Assembly (NCBI GenBank): GCA_963795805.1
Contig: CAWCIV010000001.1
Coordinates: 930,001 to 994,000 of the forward strand
DNA from: JALYYC01 sp963795805
GTDB taxonomy: Bacteria > Chloroflexota > Dormibacteria > CF-121
DNA: 64,000 nt
Reading direction: 5' to 3'
Part shown: piece by piece, positions 35,258 to 42,755 of the stretch
Layout: every line of letters begins with the position of its first letter
Position numbering within the stretch: position 1 is the first letter of the stretch
Made by a program: the position numbers and the translations under genes
The notes under the pieces: generated by a model
The model's input: the letters and a program-made list of their open reading frames with translations, nothing else
Databases searched by the model: none
Told to the model about the DNA's origin: nothing

Positions 35258-35518
35258 CTATTCGGCGGTCTGGTCGCCTCCCGGTTGTGCCTGGCGCTGG
35301 CCGCCGTCATCCGGCTGGCCGCCTCCCGGTTGCGCCTGACGCTGTCCGCCGCCACCGCCGCCGCCGGGGAATCCGCCGCCCTGCTTGCCTGGGAATCCAC
35401 CGCCCTGCTTGCCAGGTTGCTGCTGCTGGCCGCCGCCTTGCTTGCCTGGTTGCGGCTGCTGGCCGCCGCCCTGCTTGCCCGGCTGCGGGCTCACGTGTTC
35501 GCCTGTGTGATGACTCAT
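35258..35518 (-). CDS. Gly/Gln/Pro-rich tandem-repeat protein, 86 aa
   Basis: A short protein built almost wholly of repeats of PGKQGGG with QQPQ or FPG linkers, ending in QRQAQPGG repeats. It has no hydrophobic segment or cysteine. ATG 35518 is well supported by an AGGGAGGA site 3 nt upstream and an open frame to TAG 35258. Its stop is 16 nt before the GGDEF-EAL gene. Family unknown to me. The lysines every seven residues could bind nucleic acid or polyanions, which is speculation. Confidence 0.7.
   Translation of the reverse strand: MSHHTGEHVSPQPGKQGGGQQPQPGKQGGGQQQQPGKQGGGFPGKQGGGFPGGGGGGGQRQAQPGGGQPDDGGQRQAQPGGDQTAE
35265..35495 (-). repeat. Tandem DNA repeats encoding PGKQGGG units
   Basis: Imperfect repeats of about 21-33 bp (for example the ccgccctgcttgcc core on the plus strand) run through most of the gene, with a glycine run in the middle. 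Copy number is likely to vary, and slippage errors are possible. Confidence 0.75.
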
Positions 35519-35627
35519 GCATCCTCCCTGGAATTCCGAGATTCCGGCTGGCGCGAACCCTACCCGGTGAAGCTCATGAAATCAATACCTTTCGATATCA
35601 GTAACGGTCCGTGGCCGGAGCGCTCTC

Positions 35628-35667
35628 CCGGCCCGGTCGGTCAGGCCACGGTCGGTCACCGGGCCGG
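35628..35667 (-). terminator. GC-rich hairpin after the channel-like gene
   Basis: Two perfectly complementary 10-bp arms (35628-35637 CCGGCCCGGT and 35658-35667 ACCGGGCCGG) flank a 20-nt loop, directly after the stop of the minus-strand gene ending at 35674. No T-run follows, so it may pause or stabilise RNA rather than terminate on its own. Confidence 0.4.
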
Positions 35668-35673
35668 CCCAGC

Positions 35674-36771
35674 CTACGGCTCAGGCTCAGCAGCCTGTTG
35701 GACCAGGGGCGTGAACTTGAATGGGAGGGCCCGGTCGGCACTCCAGGGGGCCTCGGGCGCCATCGTCAGGGCCGCCAGGGCGCGGATCACCTGGTCATAG
35801 TTCACCCGCCAGCCGGCGTAGTCGCGCCAGGCCTGCTCTCGGTCCTTCTTCAGCCGGACCTTCTCCTTCTTCAACGCATCCCAGAGCCCGTCGAACTCCT
35901 CACGCCGGATCGAGATGGGGTCGTCGGGCTGCGGGTCGGGATCATAGACGATGTTGAAGAAATCGGCGATTCGCCGCAGCGCCTCGAAGCCGCCACGGAT
36001 GCATAGTTGCGCCTCCGGTGAGGGCGGCGAGTCGAGGCAGGCAAGGTCGATGGCGGCGGTGTCGAGCACACAACCTGCCGCGGTCACCCACGATCGGTTG
36101 GGATGCGGCGAGCGAAAGAAGACGAGCGCCGCAATCGACGTGTGACTCTCCTCGACATCGGCAAACCATTCCTGCCAGCGGGTCCACACGCGGTCAAGCC
36201 GTTCCAGCCCGAGGATGTTGTGATGGCGCAGCAGCATCACCTGGGGGGATGGCGGCGTTCCCGCCAGCGGCTCGAGCTGCCCCACGACGATCTCCCGCCT
36301 CGAATAGGCGGCGTAGATCGTCGGCAGGTAGCTGATAAGCAGCGCCACCAGGCCGAGGCCGAGCGCGGCTTCGACAAAACTGAGCAGGATGGCGGGAAAG
36401 ATCCGCGGACGGTCAAAACCAAGCGTGGCGACCGACGCGCCGCTGGTCACGACCGCCTCGGCGAGCGGCCGGACTCCCAGGGCCCAGAACATCGCGGTGA
36501 ACCCAAGGCCGACGAGCGACAGCCAGACGACCGGAAGCACCACGAGGACGATCGGCGTGTACATCGCCATCACGCGATCGCGGACGAGGTAGGGACGCGA
36601 CGGTCTCGCCACCTGGTTGAAGACCCACCGAATGCCGGTGAAGACGATGCGACTGATCCGCACCGGCGCGCCCCGGGGCAAAACAAACGTCTTCACGGCT
36701 GACAGGACGGTCGCAATTACGATTGCGGCGCCAATCAGAAAAATGGCCGCGTTCAGCACGAACACGGCCAT
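35674..36771 (-). CDS. Membrane protein with channel-like pore segment
   Basis: A ~365-residue protein. Helices lie at ~3-27 and ~75-100, with a pore-like loop SGASVATLGFD (~112-122) between the second and third helices and a further helix at ~125-150. This resembles the selectivity-filter loop of two-helix potassium channels (T-x-G-[YF]-[GD]), so an Ion_trans_2-type fold is possible. The cytoplasmic C-terminal half (~170-365) is unfamiliar, with a charged KKEKVRLKKDREQ stretch near residue 307. ATG 36771 follows AAGGTG; a GTG at 36774 is adjacent. Function unproven; ion transport is an inference. Confidence 0.5.
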   Translation of the reverse strand: MAVFVLNAAIFLIGAAIVIATVLSAVKTFVLPRGAPVRISRIVFTGIRWVFNQVARPSRPYLVRDRVMAMYTPIVLVVLPVVWLSLVGLGFTAMFWALGVRPLAEAVVTSGASVATLGFDRPRIFPAILLSFVEAALGLGLVALLISYLPTIYAAYSRREIVVGQLEPLAGTPPSPQVMLLRHHNILGLERLDRVWTRWQEWFADVEESHTSIAALVFFRSPHPNRSWVTAAGCVLDTAAIDLACLDSPPSPEAQLCIRGGFEALRRIADFFNIVYDPDPQPDDPISIRREEFDGLWDALKKEKVRLKKDREQAWRDYAGWRVNYDQVIRALAALTMAPEAPWSADRALPFKFTPLVQQAAEPEP

Positions 36772-36814
36772 CACCTTACCGAACGACGTCCGCTAGCAGC
36801 GACGTCGAAGCGGG

Positions 36815-37711
36815 TTAGTTCCCCTCGCGGTTCGCCTCCCCCACGGTGAGCGTCAGCGCCTTGACCTCGCCGGCTCGAATCACCTTGATGGTCTCGCTCG
36901 CGCCCACCTTGAGCGAGCGGAGCTTGCTATAGAGGTCATCCAGCGTGGCCACCGTCGCGCCGCCGAGCGCGATCAGTGTGTCGCCCTGCATCGCGCCCGC
37001 TTTGTCCGCAGGACTCTGCGACTCGATCGTGATCACCAGCAATCCGGTTTCCTGGGAAACCTTCGACCGCACCGCCTCCGGAAGCGGCACCTGCTGGGTC
37101 CCGATGCCGAGGTAGGCCCGCTTGATCCGACCGTCCGCTCGCAGGCTCTCCACCACGCGCTCGGCCACATCCATTGCGATGGCGCGACCATCCCCGCGAC
37201 CGAACACCCAGCTGTTCATCCCGATCGCCTTGCCCTCGACGTCGACGAGCGGGCCGCCGGAGAAGCCTGGATAGAGCGGGGCGTTGGTCTGGATCAGATG
37301 CTCGATCTCGCTGCCGCGCCAACCGCGCCAGGAGGACGAGACGGAGCTGATCGTGCCGAAGGTCGCCTTCAGCCCGCCCGGGCGACCGATCGCCAGAACG
37401 ATTTGTCCCGGCTTGAGGTCGGCGACCTTGCCCCGCGCCATCGCCGGGGCGGCAAGGCCTTCGACTTTCAGCAAGGCGAGGTCCGTCGACGGATCCCGGC
37501 CCGCCAGCGTTGCCTTCGCCACCCGATCTCCGACCGCGACTTCGATCTCATCTTCCTGCTCGACCACATGATTGGCGGTCAGCACGAGATCCTTGTCCCA
37601 GGCGATGCCGGTGCCGGCGCGGCCGCGACGCGCGTCAACCCGGACGACGCTGGCGCTGGACTTCTCGACCAGTGCCGCGATATCGTTCGATAACTCTTTG
37701 AGTGAACCCAT
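36815..37711 (-). CDS. HtrA/DegP-like trypsin-fold protease with PDZ domain, no signal peptide
   Basis: A 298-residue S1C protease. The triad residues are His48 (ANHVVE), Asp77 (STDLALL) and Ser151. The active-site loop reads GFSGGP rather than the usual GNSGGP. A PDZ domain occupies residues ~205-290. There is no signal peptide or membrane helix, so it is likely cytoplasmic, unlike classical HtrA. ATG 37711 follows AAGGAG at 10 nt. The stop lies 43 nt from the channel-like gene, on the same strand. Confidence 0.85.
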   Translation of the reverse strand: MGSLKELSNDIAALVEKSSASVVRVDARRGRAGTGIAWDKDLVLTANHVVEQEDEIEVAVGDRVAKATLAGRDPSTDLALLKVEGLAAPAMARGKVADLKPGQIVLAIGRPGGLKATFGTISSVSSSWRGWRGSEIEHLIQTNAPLYPGFSGGPLVDVEGKAIGMNSWVFGRGDGRAIAMDVAERVVESLRADGRIKRAYLGIGTQQVPLPEAVRSKVSQETGLLVITIESQSPADKAGAMQGDTLIALGGATVATLDDLYSKLRSLKVGASETIKVIRAGEVKALTLTVGEANREGN

Positions 37712-38091
37712 GATGCTTTGCGCTCCTTGTGTGCGGTGTTTGCTTGTTCCCCATGGTCGCGCCGATCAGGGGTTGGCGGCTTCACCTGCATGGGCAGGAT
37801 CGGACCCGGGCGTTCGAGCGGTCGACCGCTGCCCGATCGGCTAGGCAGTCAGTCGTTCAGCGAGGTACTGCTGGGGTGGCCGCCGGAGTGGCCGCCGGGG
37901 CGCCCTTGCGGTCGAGCAGCCGGGCCACGTTGCGCGATACGCCGTGGACGGCGCGCAGACCGTCGAGGGTGCTCCGGCGGTCAACCCTGATCCTTATCGC
38001 CTATTTATGGCTCCCTTATATGTGACAATTGCGCTATCATGCTTGTTGTGCAAGGGGAATCGGTCGTCGTTCATCTTTTGGCGCTCGCATA
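37712..38091. other. 380-bp divergent intergenic region
   Basis: Between the protease and the second PBP. It holds a perfect 14-bp palindrome (37817-37830), a GC-rich open frame on the minus strand (37857 to about 37997) that looks like coding sequence but lacks a start codon, and an AT-rich stretch (38000-38045) with TTATAT and TATCAT hexamers suited to promoters for the PBP. No clear -35/-10 pair could be fixed. Confidence 0.5.
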
Positions 38092-40240
38092 ATGCCGCGC
38101 CGGCGCCGCTCCCGCTCCGCCATGTTCCGGCACATTCGCATGACCAGGCGGTTGCAGCGGCGAACGAAAGCCCGCCGGGTGCTCCTGATCGGCTTACTGC
38201 TGGTCTTCGGGCTCCCCTTGATGGCGGTGCCGGCCCTCGCCGCCGGGACCGTCGGCCCGTTGCCTTCAGTCGACGGCCTTTCCTCGAGCGGCCTCAACCA
38301 GGACACCCTCATCTATGACCGGCACGGCGTCCTTCTGGATGACATCGGCCTGAACGGCGATCACCGGATCGTCGTCCCGCTCAAGTACATTTCGCCCTTC
38401 GTCAAGCAGGCGACGATCGCGATCGAGGATCGCACCTTCTACAACAACAGTGGCGTCGACATCGGCGGCATCGCCCGCGCGGCCATCGCCGATTACCAGC
38501 ACCATCACATCGCCCAGGGTGGTAGCACCATCAGTCAGCAGCTGGTCAAGCAGGTCTTCAGCGGCCCCAACCCGCCACCGACCATCCAGCGCAAGCTGCG
38601 CGAAGCCGTGCTGGCCGTTGACCTCAACAATCGCTACTCGAAGGACCAGATCCTCGAGATGTACCTGGACACCATCTATTACGGTAGCCAGGCGTATGGG
38701 ATCGAGTCTGCGGCGCGGACGTTTTTCCACACGAACTCCCACGACCTGACGCTGGGCCAGGCCGCCATGCTGGCGGGCCTGCCGCAGGCGCCCACCCAGA
38801 ACAGCCCGCTCTTGAATTCGATCCAGTCGAAGCGGCGCCAGCTCGAGGTGCTCAATGCGATGCTGTCGCAGAAAATGATCACGCCGGCCCAGGCGCTTGC
38901 GGCCGGCGGCGAGAAACTCCAGGTCTTCCCGCCGTCGAACCCGGTGCTCGCCCCGCACTTCGTCGACTACGTTTTGCAGGTGCTGGACAAGCAGTTCCAC
39001 ATCCGGCCGAGCGACCGCCGCGGCTATCGCATCTACACCAGCCTCGACCTCAACCTGCAGACGCTGGGCGACCAGGTTGTGCGGGACCAGATCGCCAGGT
39101 CGGGGAACTTCTACAACTTCCACGACGCGGCGCTGGTGGCAATGGATCCGAAGAGCGGCGAGGTACTGGCGATGGTCGGCGGCGCCGACTACAACCGGCC
39201 GGGTGGCCAGATCAACATGGCCACGTCCCCCACGCGCCAGCCCGGCTCGTCCTTCAAGATCTTCACCTACACCGCGGCGATCGAGAGTGGCCGGTTGAAC
39301 ATGATCTCGCCGATCCTGGATCAGCCGATGACCTTTCCCCTGGGCGGCGGCACCGATGGCTACAAGCCGTATCAGCCGCAGAACTACGACCAGACGTTCC
39401 ACGGCACCGTCCCGCTCAAGATGGCGATGGGGAACTCGCTCAACATCCCCGCGATCAAGACGGAGCTGACGGTCGGCATCCCGGCGGTGCTGGATACCGC
39501 CCGCCGGATGGGCGTCACCACCCTGACCAGCAAAGACAGCAGCTACGGAATCAGCCTGACGCTGGGCGGGTACGCGGTGCCCCCGCTCGACATGGCCACG
39601 AGCGCGTCCACGCTGGCCACCCTTGGCGTCAAGCACCAGCCCGCGCCGATCCTGCACATCGAAGACGGGAACTGGCAAGCAGGTCTTCGCCTACGACGTC
39701 AAGAAGAACGAGTTCCGTGCGGTCACCCCGCAGGCGTCCTTCATCGTGGATTCGATCATGTCGGACGACCGCAACCGCTGCCTCGAATTCGGCTGCGGCG
39801 GCGACCTGACCCTACCCGGCCGGCACGTCGCCGCCAAGACCGGAACGACGCAGGACTTCCGGGATAACTGGACCGTCGGCTTCACGCCGAGCCTGGCGAC
39901 GGCGGTCTGGGTTGGGAATCCCGACTATCAACCGCTGGCGCACAACTCGACCGGCATCGTCGGCGCGGCGCCGATCTGGCACCAGTTCATGGTGCAGGCG
40001 CTGGCGCAGAAGCCGGATGAGTGGTATGCGACTCCGGCGGGGGTTGACGCAGTGGGCGGCAATTACTTCCTACCCGGGACGGAGGCCCTGGCCCCGACGC
40101 TGGCGCAGCCCTGGCCGACGTGCCGCTTCGGCTCGTTCAATCCTTACACCATCACCGACGCCCAGCTGCTGGTGAACGGCGTGCCCTGCGTGCTGGGGGG
40201 CGGAGCCTCGCGGAGGCCGTCCCGCAACACGCAGGGTTAG
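38092..40240 (+). pseudogene. Class A penicillin-binding protein (second copy), frameshifted in the transpeptidase domain
   Basis: ATG 38092 opens a ~715-residue class A PBP: basic cytoplasmic part, one membrane helix (~30-50), glycosyltransferase 51 domain with Glu112 in IEDRTFYNNSG (the usual His is Asn) and the transpeptidase SxxK in PGSSFKIF. At GGG 39667-39669 the frame is wrong by one base: removing one G joins ILHIEDG to TGKQVFAYDVKK, after which the KTGTT motif and C-terminus follow to 40240. As given, the product would end at 39867 without KTGTT. A homopolymer error is the simplest explanation; real inactivation is possible. Confidence 0.75.
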
Positions 40241-40252
40241 ATCGGTCTTTCG

Positions 40253-40393
40253 CTAGGCTCGACGGCCGCCATAAAAGCCGAAGCCGCCAGCGACGAGCGC
40301 AAGGATGATCAGGACGATCCCGATCAGCGTGTAGCCGAGCACGAGCGCGATAATGCCGAGGACCAGAAGCAGTCCGCCTCCACCGTAATACAT
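40253..40393 (-). CDS. Small membrane protein, 46 aa
   Basis: A very short gene with a strong ribosome site (AAAGGAGGTGA, 5 nt before ATG 40393). The protein begins MYYGGGG and then has a ~30-residue hydrophobic core (LLLVLGIIALVLGYTLIGIV and LIILALVAGG) that could make one or two helices, ending GFYGGRRA. It resembles small glycine-rich membrane proteins such as DUF6131, but I cannot prove that. A good promoter lies upstream (40437-40466). Its stop is 12 bp from the convergent PBP stop. Confidence 0.78.
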   Translation of the reverse strand: MYYGGGGLLLVLGIIALVLGYTLIGIVLIILALVAGGFGFYGGRRA

Positions 40394-40436
40394 GCAGTCA
40401 CCTCCTTTCCCCTGAGTCCGGTGACGAACTGGCCGG

Positions 40437-40466
40437 ATTATATTCCGGGGCTGACCGCGGGCTCAA
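40437..40466 (-). promoter_or_regulatory. Sigma-70-type promoter for the 46-aa membrane protein
   Basis: On the minus strand, TTGAGC (40466-40461) and a perfect TATAAT (40442-40437) are 18 nt apart. Transcription would start about 40 nt ahead of the ATG. This is one of the best matched promoters in the window and suggests strong expression of the small gene. Confidence 0.6.
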
Positions 40467-40567
40467 GTCTCCGATCTCAATAGGCGTCGCGGGTGGGCGG
40501 AAATCCGGCACAATTGGCAGTCTCATGGCGCTCTCATGCGCCTGTGCTTTGATGCGGAGGAGATGCG

Positions 40568-41680
40568 TTGACACACGGGCCCCTACGGAAGTCCAGCTTG
40601 GCCCTCGTCGCCGGATGCCTCACCGCCCTGGTGGTGAACGTCACTCCGGCCGCTGCCCCCGCGGTATCGTCGCAGCCACCGGGTCCGCCGTTGGTCGGCT
40701 TCTCGTTCAGTCCGTTCTCCACGCCGCGCCTGCTCAACGAGACGCCGACCGCCGCCCTCCGCACGCTGGTCGACACACTCCAGCCCGACCTGGTTCGGCT
40801 CCCGATCTACTGGAGCCAGGCCCAGCCCTGGCCGGACGCCTTTGACTTCTCGTCGACCGAGGCGCTGATTGCGGTCATCCGGCAGCACAACCGCGATCGG
40901 CGGCACCAAACCCGGATCGTGTTCACCATCGGCGCCCGCAATCTGGGCTACCCGGAGATCTACCTGCCCGGCTGGCTGCCGAAGGCGAACGGCAGCAACC
41001 TCCGCCAGATCGTGGCCAGCCCGGCCTATGCGGCCTACCTGCGCACCGCCGTGGCGCGCTACGCGGAACTCCCCGAACTCTATGCCTGGCAGGTCGAGAA
41101 CGAGCCGCTCGATAGCGTCACGACCGCCACCGATCATGCGCCGGCGCTGACCAGCACCGGAGTCGACGCCGAGATCGATGAGCTGCGCACGATTGACGCC
41201 GCCCATCCGGTGGTGGTGACGACGTTCAACTCCTCCCATATCACGCTCGACAAGAAAGGCCAGAGCCCGCTGGCCTGGCTCTATCGATTGCTGCCGGGTC
41301 CCCAGGCGGCCGGCCATCCGGGCGAGACCTTGCAGATGGGCAATGTCCTCGGCCTCGATGTCTACGTGGTGACCCCGTCGACGCCGCTCGCCCAGGACCC
41401 GGCTGAAGAGCGGATTGCCTGGAAGAGCGACACGATTCTCTACTGGTCGACCCAGGCGCGCCTGGCGAACAAGCAGCTCTGGATCACCGAAATGCAGGGC
41501 ATGCCGTGGGAGGGCGCGCCCGGCTTCACGCCGCAGGATCTCGTCGATAGCGCCTCGGCCTACCGGGGTCGCGGCGCCAGCGTCATTCTGCTCTGGGGCG
41601 TCGAGTCATGGCTTTTCAACCGCCAGTGGATGCAGGCCGGCAAGCAGGCGATGACAACGCTGCGGACCCCTGGCGTCTAG
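40568..41680 (+). CDS. Secreted glycoside hydrolase-like protein (TIM-barrel, GH5/GH39-type)
   Basis: A 370-residue protein with a signal peptide (~1-30, ending near AAAPA). The barrel has the clan GH-A pattern: acid/base Glu in QVENEP and a candidate nucleophile Glu in LWITEMQG. The family number and sugar are not certain. TTG 40568 is set by GGAGGAG at 40556-40562; the nearby ATG 40563 is followed at once by a stop. The stop codon TAG shares three bases with the convergent phosphoesterase stop (CTAG, 41677-41680). Confidence 0.75.
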   Translation: MTHGPLRKSSLALVAGCLTALVVNVTPAAAPAVSSQPPGPPLVGFSFSPFSTPRLLNETPTAALRTLVDTLQPDLVRLPIYWSQAQPWPDAFDFSSTEALIAVIRQHNRDRRHQTRIVFTIGARNLGYPEIYLPGWLPKANGSNLRQIVASPAYAAYLRTAVARYAELPELYAWQVENEPLDSVTTATDHAPALTSTGVDAEIDELRTIDAAHPVVVTTFNSSHITLDKKGQSPLAWLYRLLPGPQAAGHPGETLQMGNVLGLDVYVVTPSTPLAQDPAEERIAWKSDTILYWSTQARLANKQLWITEMQGMPWEGAPGFTPQDLVDSASAYRGRGASVILLWGVESWLFNRQWMQAGKQAMTTLRTPGV

Positions 41681-42543
41681 GGCAGAACGATCGGATTCGC
41701 CTGGGCCGCCTGCCCGAGGCGTGGGACACCGAGATAGTCCTCCAGCGTCGCCAGGAGGGCGTAATGGTCGAGGGGGGCCGTCAGCGCAAGTGCGTGGACC
41801 CTGGGGGACACGATCACGAACGGAACCCGATCGCTCGTGCCATCGGACTCGTCCGCCACGATAAAGAGGACGCCGTTGTCCGTCCACGCCGGCGATGCCG
41901 TGATCTGGGGCACCGTCGCCGCCAGCCATTGATCGCCGACTCGTCGCGAGCAATCGTGCCCGTCGTTGCAGAGACCCGGGGTGATCCACGAGAGCTGGGG
42001 CGTGGTGCCGGCAAGGTCCGTCGCCAGCTGGGTCATCGGGAGAATATTGCTCGGGCACTGGCCGCCGTAATAGGCAAACGGGTTGTGCTTGAGGGCATAG
42101 GGATAGGGGCTGTGGAAACAGTCGCCGGTAAAGCCTTCCATGTACGCGGCCCAGGAGATGCCGGCATCGGTCAGCTGGTGCCCGATTCCGGTTGCCGGTA
42201 ATTGGTGAAAGGCGTCGTCGCGAATCCCCCACGTCGAGCCCGAGGTCATCGCGAGGTAATTCGGGAGGCTCGGCGACGAAATGGGATGGTAATTCGACGC
42301 CTGACCGTACCGGGCCGCCAGCCCGGCGAGGTATGGCTGCGCCATCACGTTTTCATAAGAGCCGTTCTCGATCACGATCACGAACACGTGGGACGGTCTT
42401 GCCGGCGTCGGCGTCGGCGACGGTGTCGGGGTTGCGGGACTCGATGGCGCGGGCTTGCCCGACGGTGCAGGCCCGCCGGCCTGCGGTACGGTGCAGGCGG
42501 CCGATACCAGCAACGCGGCCAGCACGATGGCCGGCAGCCTCAC
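41677..42543 (-). CDS. Phosphoesterase-family lipoprotein (phospholipase C/acid phosphatase-like)
   Basis: A 288-residue lipoprotein with lipobox VSAAC (Cys17), a Pro/Ser/Thr-rich linker (~25-50), and a domain of the phospholipase C/acid phosphatase phosphoesterase family: VIVIENGSYENVM at the start, SSPSLPNYLAMTSG around residue 95, and later VADESDG. It probably hydrolyses phosphate esters outside the cell. The ATG at 42543 overlaps the ferredoxin stop by 4 nt (ATGA), so it is the last gene of the redox operon. Confidence 0.75.
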   Translation of the reverse strand: MRLPAIVLAALLVSAACTVPQAGGPAPSGKPAPSSPATPTPSPTPTPARPSHVFVIVIENGSYENVMAQPYLAGLAARYGQASNYHPISSPSLPNYLAMTSGSTWGIRDDAFHQLPATGIGHQLTDAGISWAAYMEGFTGDCFHSPYPYALKHNPFAYYGGQCPSNILPMTQLATDLAGTTPQLSWITPGLCNDGHDCSRRVGDQWLAATVPQITASPAWTDNGVLFIVADESDGTSDRVPFVIVSPRVHALALTAPLDHYALLATLEDYLGVPRLGQAAQANPIVLP

Positions 42544-42755
42544 GCCGACGACGCGGGCTCCAGCGTGAGGGCCAGCTTCGGGCAGTTTGTCACCGCGCGC
42601 TCGGCGTGCGGCAGAAGCGCGTCGGGGATCGGGGTCGGGTCAATGATCGGATATCCCCAGTCGTCGAGTCGAACCCGCTCGACAAAGAGCTCCGCGCAGA
42701 TCCCTCGGCCATCGCAGGCGATCGGGTTCACGCGCAACCGCCGCGTCAACGCCAT
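42540..42755 (-). CDS. 3Fe-4S-type ferredoxin
   Basis: A 71-residue ferredoxin. Cluster ligands are Cys14, Cys20 (CDGRGIC) and Cys58 in NCPKLAL, the spacing of single [3Fe-4S] or modified [4Fe-4S] ferredoxins that serve cytochromes P450 and similar partners. There is no fourth cysteine in the usual place, favouring 3Fe-4S. It overlaps the NuoF-like gene by 10 nt and the phosphoesterase by 4 nt, so it acts in this redox module. Confidence 0.85.
   Translation of the reverse strand: MALTRRLRVNPIACDGRGICAELFVERVRLDDWGYPIIDPTPIPDALLPHAERAVTNCPKLALTLEPASSA

Noticed and set aside
38266..39678. A 470-residue minus frame
   Set aside because: Mirror of the second PBP; no motif or RBS.
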